Shown here: one piece after another, positions 1 to 5,419 of the stretch
Numbering within the stretch: position 1 is the first letter of the stretch
How the letters are laid out: every line of letters begins with the position of its first letter
Assembly: GCA_902782785.1 (NCBI GenBank)
Contig: CACZOH010000240.1
Location: forward strand, 1 to 9,516
Length of the DNA: 9,516 nucleotides
From: an uncultured Ruminococcus sp.
GTDB lineage: Bacteria; Bacillota; Clostridia; Oscillospirales; CAG-272
Direction: 5' to 3'
Position numbers and translations under genes: made by a program
Notes under the pieces: model-generated
What the model saw: the letters and a program-made list of their open reading frames with translations, nothing else
Told to the model about the DNA's origin: nothing
Databases searched by the model: none

Positions 1-241
1 AAGTAATTGACGTTACTGACTCGGTTTTAATAGGGGAACGTCCTGATTTTCTGTTGTCGAGAATGGTTTGACAAATTCCGGTTTATCTGCGTACCGATAT
101 TCATCCTACTGTCTCAACCCTGACCGATACTGGGAAATTGCCCAATCCTTCATTGAGATGAACCAGTGGGTCGAATACAAGCCTTTTTATTTGACCCGCC
201 GCTCCGAAGCATGTGGAGACCGTATGTTTATTGAAATGTAA
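1..241 (+). pseudogene. 3' remnant of an unidentified protein gene, apparently frameshifted
   Basis: Two frames in succession look protein-coding. Positions 3-71 read VIDVTDSVLIGERPDFLLSR followed by M, V and a TGA stop, open from the window edge. Positions 47-241 read, after an upstream TGA, a protein-like stretch that includes NPDRYWEIAQSFIEMNQW and ends in RRSEACGDRMFIEM before TAA. The second frame has no credible start codon with a ribosome binding site, so it is more likely the continuation of the first reading after a frameshift somewhere between about 47 and 71 than a separate gene. I do not recognise the family. It could also be two unrelated fragments, or an assembly indel in an intact gene. 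The call rests on amino-acid composition only. Confidence 0.35.
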
Positions 242-365
242 ATAATAATTTAACCGAAAGAGGTACACTATGTATCGGTCGGTAAACCCGTTTCCTTTTA
301 GCACGCTGAGGCAGTAAATCTATTAAATCTAAACATTTTTTTACAAAAAAGAAAGGCAGACAACA
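242..365. other. AT-rich intergenic region before the VOC gene
   Basis: This gap separates the broken upstream gene from the first intact gene. It is AT-rich towards its right end, with a T7 run and an A6 run at about 335-350. A weak -10-like TATTAA lies at 321-326, but no convincing -35 box stands at the right distance, so a promoter is likely only by position. I see no hairpin with a T-tract that would terminate the upstream gene. Confidence 0.4.
270..317 (+). other. 15-codon ORF with a good ribosome binding site (leader peptide or truncated gene start)
   Basis: ATG at 270 opens a frame reading MYRSVNPFPFSTLRQ and closing with TAA at 315-317. A purine-rich AAAGAGG at 257-263 lies six bases upstream, which is near-ideal spacing and better than that of the VOC gene that follows. 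The peptide resembles nothing I recognise and has no run of a single amino acid typical of attenuator peptides. It may be a leader peptide, the stub of a gene lost along with the broken one upstream, or chance. Confidence 0.2.
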
Positions 366-740
366 ATGAAAATCACAACATTTAATCCCCAGATAATCAC
401 AAAAAACGCAGAACACACAGTCGAGCTGTTTCAGTCTCTCGGCTTTGAAAAACAGCACAATCCGAAGGGTATAGGGGAGCTGAACGTTGAAGGGATCCGT
501 ATGAAAGACAAAAACGGCTTTGATCTTGATATATCAACGCCTGATGTCCCGCTCCCGCAAGACATAACTGTCATCCGCATGAACGTGGACGATTTTGAGG
601 AGGCGTATAAACTGCTTACGCTTCACGGATTCAAAAACTTTTACGGCGACAAGACCGTAAAAACAAAAACCTCAGAATCCGCTCTGATGATCTCCCCGTC
701 CGGTTTTGCCATAAACCTGATACAGCATATCAGAAAGTAA
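366..740 (+). CDS. VOC superfamily (glyoxalase/bleomycin-resistance fold) protein
   Basis: This 124-residue protein has the length and pattern of one vicinal-oxygen-chelate module pair. It starts with a beta strand and helix (ITTFNPQIITKNAEHTVELF), continues with SLGFEKQHN, and contains the repeat-like second half VIRMNVDDFEEAYKLLTLHG followed by SALMISPSGFAINLIQH. Members bind metals, small molecules or antibiotics, or act as lyases and dioxygenases. The substrate cannot be read here. The usual His/Glu metal ligands are not clearly placed at the expected strand positions, so a metal-free binding role is possible. The start at 366 follows a modest GAAAGG (351-356) about nine bases upstream. 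It is the first intact gene of the co-directional run. Confidence 0.75.
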   Translation: MKITTFNPQIITKNAEHTVELFQSLGFEKQHNPKGIGELNVEGIRMKDKNGFDLDISTPDVPLPQDITVIRMNVDDFEEAYKLLTLHGFKNFYGDKTVKTKTSESALMISPSGFAINLIQHIRK

Positions 741-821
741 TCAGATTTCGGCAAAGAACGGAAAAACGTTTTATACGGTATCAGTAAAAGCGAACTTATA
801 AAGAAACACAGAGGTCAAAAT
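741..821. other. short intergenic gap, no clear element
   Basis: These 81 bases lie between the VOC and TfoX-domain genes. The only inverted repeat seen is a four-base stem (AACG/CGTT) near 757-770, which is too weak to call a terminator. AGAGGT at 810-815 serves as the ribosome binding site of the next gene. An internal promoter is possible but no clean -35/-10 pair is visible. Confidence 0.3.
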
Positions 822-1124
822 ATGGCGTCCGATAAAGATTTTCTTGACTTTGTTCTCGATCAGCTGTCGGAAACAGACTTTATATCGTACAGGGCTATGA
901 TGGGCGAGTACGTCATATACTGCCGCGGAAAAGTCGTCGGAGGGATATACGACAACAGGCTTCTTTTAAAGCCGACGGCATCCGCCAAGGAGCTGATAAA
1001 AGACGCGGCGTACGAACTGCCTTATAAAGGCGGCGGGAAAATGATAGCCGCGGACGTTGACGACAGGGAGCTTTTAAACAGACTTATCCCGGCTATAGCG
1101 GACGATCTGTCCGCACCGCAGTAA
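822..1124 (+). CDS. TfoX/Sxy N-terminal domain protein (single-domain)
   Basis: The 100-residue product matches the TfoX N-terminal domain pattern: an initial helix (FLDFVLDQL), then ISYRAMMGEYVIYCRGKVVG, then IYDNRLLLKPTAS, and a C-terminal part with YKGGGKMIAADVDD and a final helix. In gammaproteobacteria the full two-domain TfoX/Sxy protein activates competence genes with CRP. Here only the N-terminal domain is present, as in many Firmicutes, where the role is unknown and a competence link should not be assumed. The ATG is preceded by AGAGGT at 810-815. It is followed 22 bases later by the next gene, suggesting cotranscription. Confidence 0.8.
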   Translation: MASDKDFLDFVLDQLSETDFISYRAMMGEYVIYCRGKVVGGIYDNRLLLKPTASAKELIKDAAYELPYKGGGKMIAADVDDRELLNRLIPAIADDLSAPQ

Positions 1125-1146
1125 AAATCAAAAAGGTGAGAAAGCT

Positions 1147-1560
1147 ATGAAATTCAAATACTGCAGGATACAGGGCAAGGAGCTTGCCGCAAACACAAGG
1201 ACCGGCAAGGGTATTTTCAGTATGCTCAATCAGCTCGTTACAAACGGCGTTATGGAGGAAGAGGACGTAGGACTTTTCAAGGAAATAGACGAATGGTTTG
1301 CGGAGGAGCTTCCGTGGCCGCCGCAGTGCAGGCGCCAGGAAAAGGTGATCTGCTATTTCAAGACCGAGAACACGGAAATGATGATGAAGATGATACAGCC
1401 GCTTCTCTGGCTGCTTGAACGGTATAATCACGCTTATTACGTGGTTTACACCAATTTTCCCGGCGAGATAGTTTACGAGGACGAATATCAGATAGTCGCA
1501 AAGGTCGACGAAAACATAGTCGTAGAGGACGTGCAGGCAAGCTGGTCGCCCGAGGAATGA
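1147..1560 (+). CDS. conserved hypothetical protein, 137 aa
   Basis: Function unknown. The protein is soluble, acidic and lacks a signal peptide or membrane helix. Recognisable blocks are ANTRTGKGIFSMLNQLVTNG (residues about 15-34), an acidic helix with EIDEWFAEELPWPPQC (about 46-61), a helix rich in Met and Lys, and FPGEIVYEDEYQIVAKV (about 104-120). From memory, similar short hypothetical proteins in Clostridia combine an N-T-x-R-G-I-F block, a W-F-x-x-x-L-P-x-P-P block and a C-terminal GEIVYEDxxQ block, so this looks like a real conserved family. AAGGTGAG at 1133-1140 gives strong support for the ATG at 1147. Spacing to the TfoX-domain gene is 22 bases and to the methyltransferase 46 bases. 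Confidence 0.75.
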   Translation: MKFKYCRIQGKELAANTRTGKGIFSMLNQLVTNGVMEEEDVGLFKEIDEWFAEELPWPPQCRRQEKVICYFKTENTEMMMKMIQPLLWLLERYNHAYYVVYTNFPGEIVYEDEYQIVAKVDENIVVEDVQASWSPEE

Positions 1561-1592
1561 TCCGTTTTCTTTTTCCGGACGGTATAAACGGC

Positions 1593-1598
1593 AAGGAG
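1593..1598 (+). promoter_or_regulatory. Shine-Dalgarno site fixing a GTG start
   Basis: AAGGAG stands eight bases before the GTG at 1607. No in-frame ATG occurs early in the methyltransferase reading frame, and the residues after the GTG (KKYYEAYDERY) match the usual N-terminus of this methyltransferase type. The site therefore decides the start. Confidence 0.75.
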
Positions 1599-1606
1599 TT
1601 GATCGC

Positions 1607-2269
1607 GTGAAAAAGTACTACGAGGCGTACGACGAGCGGTATAAGACCATACACAAAAAAGGATACAGCTGGGCGGAGGACGTAAAAACGCCCGTCGTTC
1701 TTGACGTTATTGAAAAATACGGCGTCGGAAAAGCGCAGAAGATCCTTGAAATCGGCTGCGGCGAGGGCAGGGACGCGCGAGCGGTATTGAAAAACGGATA
1801 CCGCCTGAGCGCGACCGACGTATCCTCCGAGGCGGTGTCGTACTGCAGAGCCCTGACGCCGGAATATGCGGACTGCTTCTTTGTGCTTGACTGTCTTTCC
1901 GGTAAGCTTTCCGAAAAATATGATTTTATATATTCCGTCGCCGTCGTCCATATGCTGACGGAGGACTGCGACAGAGACGCGTTTTACCGCTTTATATACG
2001 AACATTTAAACAAAAACGGAACGGCGCTTATCTGCTCCATGGGGGACGGCGAGCTTAAGATACGCACGGACAAAGACGAGGCGTTTTCTCTGCGGCGGCG
2101 CGAACACAGATCGGGTGCCCTGGAGGTCGCGGCGACGACGTGCAGGACCGTGACGTTTTCGGAGTTTGAGAGTGAAATAACAAAAAACGGGCTGAAAATA
2201 ACGGAAAAAGGTCTGACCTCCTCCCCGCCGGAGTTCGACAGTCTTATGTACGCGGTGGTCAAAAAATGA
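1607..2269 (+). CDS. class I SAM-dependent methyltransferase
   Basis: The 220-residue protein has a Rossmann-type methyltransferase core. Motif I, ILEIGCGEGRDARAVLKNG, lies at residues 47-65 and binds S-adenosylmethionine. Asp71 in LSATDVSSEAV is the acidic ribose contact at the end of strand 2. FFVLDCLSG (about 91-99) fits motif III and YDFIYSVAVVHML (about 105-117) fits motif IV. The substrate is unknown; small-molecule methyltransferases of this type also include antibiotic- and metalloid-modifying enzymes. It starts with GTG. Its stop overlaps the start of the alpha/beta hydrolase in an ATGA (2266-2269), so the two are almost certainly translationally coupled. Confidence 0.88.
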   Translation: MKKYYEAYDERYKTIHKKGYSWAEDVKTPVVLDVIEKYGVGKAQKILEIGCGEGRDARAVLKNGYRLSATDVSSEAVSYCRALTPEYADCFFVLDCLSGKLSEKYDFIYSVAVVHMLTEDCDRDAFYRFIYEHLNKNGTALICSMGDGELKIRTDKDEAFSLRRREHRSGALEVAATTCRTVTFSEFESEITKNGLKITEKGLTSSPPEFDSLMYAVVKK

Positions 2270-2877
2270 AAAAAGCAGTTTTATACATACACGGCAGGGG
2301 CGGAAACGCCGGTGAAGCCGGACATTATACAGATCTGTTTCCCGGATACGACGTCGTCGGATTTGACTACAAATCGGATACGCCGTGGGAGTGCAGATCC
2401 GAATTCAAAGAAAAGATAAAAGAGCTCAAATACAAATACGGCGGCGTGATACTCGTTGCAAACAGTATAGGCGCGTTTTTTGCGATGAACGCGTTTGATG
2501 AAACCGACATAGAAAAAGCGTTTTTCATATCCCCGGTCATAGATATGGAAAAGCTGATATGCGATATGATGAGCCGCGCTCACGTATCGGAGGAGCGTTT
2601 GAGGTGCCTTGGCACGGCGGAAACCGGCGACGGAACCGTGCTTTCGTGGGAATACCTTTGTTACGTACGGCAAAACCCGCCCGAATGGAACGTGCGGACG
2701 GCGGTACTGTACGGGGAGAACGATTTTATTACGTCATACGAAACAGTAAGAGATTTTACCGCGTCGCATAACTTTGAGCTTACCGTGATGAAAGGCGGCG
2801 AGCACTGGTTTCACACGGATGCGCAGATGAGATTTCTTGACGAATGGATAAAAAAAAGTGAGGGTGATTTATGTTAA
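2266..2877 (+). CDS. alpha/beta hydrolase
   Basis: The 203-residue product is a compact alpha/beta-hydrolase-fold protein. It opens with strand and oxyanion-loop sequence VLYIHGRGGNAG (residues 5-16). The nucleophile elbow is VANSIGAFF, placing the nucleophile at Ser67; the first small residue of the usual G-x-S-x-G is Ala65. Asp153 in LYGENDFITS and His180 in KGGEHWFH complete a plausible Ser-Asp-His triad. There is no lid domain, signal peptide or membrane helix, so it is probably a cytoplasmic esterase or serine hydrolase of unknown substrate. The gene begins inside the methyltransferase stop codon and its own last seven bases overlap the HNH gene. Confidence 0.85.
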   Translation: MKKAVLYIHGRGGNAGEAGHYTDLFPGYDVVGFDYKSDTPWECRSEFKEKIKELKYKYGGVILVANSIGAFFAMNAFDETDIEKAFFISPVIDMEKLICDMMSRAHVSEERLRCLGTAETGDGTVLSWEYLCYVRQNPPEWNVRTAVLYGENDFITSYETVRDFTASHNFELTVMKGGEHWFHTDAQMRFLDEWIKKSEGDLC

Positions 2878-3620
2878 ATACATTTTTTATGTTTAATCAA
2901 AACTATTATCCATATTTATTTTTGATCGGCTTATCTGTTATAGTAGTTGCAATCGTTCTGATTTTTGCTCTGAAATCCCCGTTTCATTTTCCGTACTTTG
3001 AATATGATTTTGATGTTTCTCATAGAAGAAGTGTTCAAACGGAAGATTTGATTGACGAATTCCTGATTGAAGACAGAATGCAATCAATAGAAAATCATCA
3101 AGTAGCTATAGAGAGATGGAAACACGAATGTAAGGATAAAATCAGCAAATATACATTTTTGAAGAAATACAGGGAAAAACAATTTAAAAAGAGTATAGAC
3201 GATCAAAACGCTTATGTTTTTTATGTAAACAGGCAACAAACAAGGTATAAGCAGCGAAATTACGTAAAAACAAGTTACAGAGTATCAACAACAGTCGATA
3301 GTTTCGCTTGCAGTTATGCTTTTTTGAAATTCAGGAACGAAAAACTCAAAAACATAAATTATGAAAATACTCTCAGTAAATACTTCAGCAACAACCAAAG
3401 AAAACTAATGTCAAAAGAGCTCCGAAGCGAGATAATGAAACGTGATAATTATACTTGCCAAATCTGCGGTAAATATATGCCTGACGAGGTTGGACTACAA
3501 ATTGACCACATAATACCGGTTTCAAACGGAGGAAAAACCGTTGCGTCAAATCTTCAAGTACTTTGTTCAAAATGCAACGGAAGCAAATCTAATAAAATGA
3601 ACACGGGATTCAAAAAATGA
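2871..3620 (+). CDS. membrane-anchored HNH endonuclease, probable recent acquisition
   Basis: The 249-residue protein has one hydrophobic segment near the N-terminus (residues about 14-34, YLFLIGLSVIVVAIVLIFA), a long charged, partly helical middle of unknown function, and a C-terminal HNH domain. In the HNH part, Cys196-x2-Cys199 and Cys232-x2-Cys235 form a structural zinc knuckle. IDHIIPVSNGG carries Asp212 and the catalytic His213, and Asn227 in ASNLQVLC is the central N of HNH. The nuclease signature is therefore complete. Basic residues after the helix suggest the nuclease end is cytoplasmic (positive-inside rule). Base composition differs sharply from neighbours: 13 G/C in 60 at 2881-2940 and 16 in 60 at 3181-3240, against 35 in 60 at 4921-4980. 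The start lies seven bases inside the hydrolase gene behind GAGGGTGA, and the stop overlaps the next ATG. Confidence 0.85.
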   Translation: MLNTFFMFNQNYYPYLFLIGLSVIVVAIVLIFALKSPFHFPYFEYDFDVSHRRSVQTEDLIDEFLIEDRMQSIENHQVAIERWKHECKDKISKYTFLKKYREKQFKKSIDDQNAYVFYVNRQQTRYKQRNYVKTSYRVSTTVDSFACSYAFLKFRNEKLKNINYENTLSKYFSNNQRKLMSKELRSEIMKRDNYTCQICGKYMPDEVGLQIDHIIPVSNGGKTVASNLQVLCSKCNGSKSNKMNTGFKK

Positions 3621-4147
3621 ACAAATCAAATATGCAGTTGTTTATAGAAACGGACAGGCTCGTTATGTTTCCGTACACGGAGGAAAATCTGCACTTGTTC
3701 AACACCGATCTGTCCGCGTTCGAGCGCGAGTACGGCGTCGTATACCGGGGCGAGGAGCTCGACCGCCTGCTGAGCGAATATCTGATAAAGCTTGAGGCGG
3801 AGATAGCGGCTGACCGCAAAAACTATCTGTTTTTTACGGAATTTCTCATTGTGCTCAAGGAAAACGACCGTGTTATCGGCTCGATAGATTACAAATACGT
3901 ACCGAGGGACGGCGTGACGGAGGTCGGCTACGGTATGAATCCCGAATATGAGGGACACGGGTATATGACGGAGGCGCTTACCGCGTTTTTACGGTTCGGG
4001 AACGGGCTGGGGATTAAAAAGGTGCGCGCGGACACTCTGCCCGACAACCGTAAATCACAAAACGTACTTTTGCGCTGCGGATTCAGATTCCTGTACGAGG
4101 ATCAAAATCTGTGGTGGGAATATGATAAAGACATCAAAAACAAATAA
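3617..4147 (+). CDS. GNAT family N-acetyltransferase (RimJ/RimL-like)
   Basis: The 176-residue protein begins with IETDRLVMFPYTEENL, the typical opening of RimJ/RimL-type (Acetyltransf_3) proteins. A central strand pair, VIGSIDYKYV and VTEVGYGMNPEYEGHGYMTE (about 100-119), includes the acetyl-CoA pyrophosphate-binding loop between strand 4 and helix 3. The late block DNRKSQNVLLRCGFRF (about 143-158) with Asn and Ser is the usual motif B region. It transfers acetyl from acetyl-CoA to an amine; the acceptor (ribosomal protein, small molecule or antibiotic) cannot be told. Its ATG overlaps the stop of the HNH gene (ATGA at 3617-3620), and no good ribosome binding site of its own is visible, so translation coupling is likely. 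Confidence 0.88.
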   Translation: MNKSNMQLFIETDRLVMFPYTEENLHLFNTDLSAFEREYGVVYRGEELDRLLSEYLIKLEAEIAADRKNYLFFTEFLIVLKENDRVIGSIDYKYVPRDGVTEVGYGMNPEYEGHGYMTEALTAFLRFGNGLGIKKVRADTLPDNRKSQNVLLRCGFRFLYEDQNLWWEYDKDIKNK

Positions 4148-4162
4148 CCGAAAGGCAAAGAC

Positions 4163-5401
4163 ATGACTTATTCAGTAATAGGAGTTTTATCGATCCTGAT
4201 ACATATCATCGTCAATTTCGATATTTTCCGAAAAAATGAAGGAAAGCAGTTCACCTCTTTAAACACGTACCGTTTGTTTCTGATATGCGTCATAGCGTAT
4301 CATCTGACGGACGCGTTCTGGGGAATTTTATACGAATACAAGCTTATAACGCTTGTATATGCGGACACGGTGCTGTATTTCATCTCAATGGCGCTTTCCG
4401 TTTTTGTGTTTACGGTATTCGTCATACAGTATCTTGAGAGGAAAAACACCTTCAGACGGATAATGCTGTTTTTCGGCGTCTTGTTCTTCGCCTCCCAGAT
4501 AGTCGCGCTCGTGATAAACTTCTTCACGCCCGTCATGTTCTTTTTTGACAAAGACGGAGAATACATCGCGGGTTCGCTCAGATACGCTGCGTTCGGGATA
4601 CAGATATTCATGTTTTTGCTTGCGACCGCGTACACGATAATCATATCGGTCAAATCGAGCGGCACGGTCAAGCGCCGCCATCTGACCATCGGTATTTTCG
4701 GATTATCCATGACGCTCGCCATATCGGCGCAGATATTCTATCCCCTGCTCCCGCTTTATTCAATAGGCTATATGCTCGGGTGCTGCGTGCTCCACACCTT
4801 CGTCGTGCAGGACGAAAAGGAGGAGTATATACAGGCGCTCAATACGTCGCTTACGCGCGAGGCTCAGCAGAAAAAGGAGCTGGAAGCGGCGAAAAGGCTC
4901 GTTCTCCGCGACGCGCTGACCGGCGTCAAAAGCAAGCAGGCGCACGTCGACGTAGAGGAGCTGTACGACAGACGGATAGAAGAAAAAAGCGTATCGCATT
5001 TCGCGCTCGTCGTATTTGACGTAAACGGTCTCAAAAGCGTGAACGACACGCTGGGACACGAGGCGGGAGACGAATACATAATTAATTCCTGCCGCATAAT
5101 CTGCAACGTTTTCAAACACAGCCCCGTTTTCAGGATAGGCGGCGACGAGTTCGTCGCGATACTCGAGGGCAAGGATTACGATGAAAGGCAAAGCCTTCTG
5201 AATTATTTCAACACGACCATCGACGAAAACCTGAGAGCCGGCAAGGGAACGGAAACGGTCGGCTTCCCCGTCGTCTCCGCCGGTATGTCCGAGTTCGACA
5301 AAGACAACGACAAGGCGTACAGAAAAGTGTTCGTAAGAGCCGATGAGGCGATGTATGAAAGAAAGCACTTTCTGAAAAAAGTCAAAAGCAATATAAACTG
5401 A
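4163..5401 (+). CDS. seven-helix membrane GGDEF diguanylate cyclase
   Basis: This 412-residue protein should make cyclic di-GMP from two GTP at the membrane. The first about 215 residues contain about seven hydrophobic helices (about 4-20, 37-55, 64-90, 99-122, 140-162, 173-193, 196-214), forming a 7TM sensor. A charged, probably coiled-coil linker follows (about 216-248). The GGDEF domain has DALTGVKSK at 250-258, FDVNGLKSVNDTLGHEAGDE at 285-304 with metal ligand Asp286, and an intact GGDEF at 326-330. The inhibitory I-site (RxxD ending five residues before GGDEF) is absent: those positions are Phe and Ser in NVFKHSPVFRIGGDEF. The start is supported by GAAAGG at 4150-4155. The HD-GYP gene follows after 18 bases. 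Confidence 0.9.
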   Translation: MTYSVIGVLSILIHIIVNFDIFRKNEGKQFTSLNTYRLFLICVIAYHLTDAFWGILYEYKLITLVYADTVLYFISMALSVFVFTVFVIQYLERKNTFRRIMLFFGVLFFASQIVALVINFFTPVMFFFDKDGEYIAGSLRYAAFGIQIFMFLLATAYTIIISVKSSGTVKRRHLTIGIFGLSMTLAISAQIFYPLLPLYSIGYMLGCCVLHTFVVQDEKEEYIQALNTSLTREAQQKKELEAAKRLVLRDALTGVKSKQAHVDVEELYDRRIEEKSVSHFALVVFDVNGLKSVNDTLGHEAGDEYIINSCRIICNVFKHSPVFRIGGDEFVAILEGKDYDERQSLLNYFNTTIDENLRAGKGTETVGFPVVSAGMSEFDKDNDKAYRKVFVRADEAMYERKHFLKKVKSNIN

Positions 5402-5419
5402 TCATCAAAGGGAGTATTT

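Noticed and set aside
251..260. TAACCGAAAG at 251-260 repeated at 4145-4154 as a shared regulatory element
   Set aside because: Ten bases including a stop codon and part of a ribosome binding site; chance and translation signals explain it.
101..458. Two short minus-strand open frames at the left edge
   Set aside because: They overlap the protein-like + frame and the start of the VOC gene, and their translations look like compositional noise.
1358..2005. Long minus-strand open frame (215 codons)
   Set aside because: It is antisense to two well-supported + genes, its product is Arg/Val-rich with no family pattern, and it has no supporting ribosome binding site.
2871..3620. HNH gene as a homing endonuclease or group I intron/intein component
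   Set aside because: It stands between intact genes rather than inside one, and it carries a membrane helix; no intron or intein boundaries are visible.
366..4147. Integron-type cassette array
   Set aside because: No attC-like inverted repeats between genes, and the last four genes overlap, which cassettes do not.
4760..5368. Minus-strand open frame (202 codons) opposite the GGDEF domain
   Set aside because: A shadow of the conserved GGDEF coding sequence; the + strand motifs explain the region fully.
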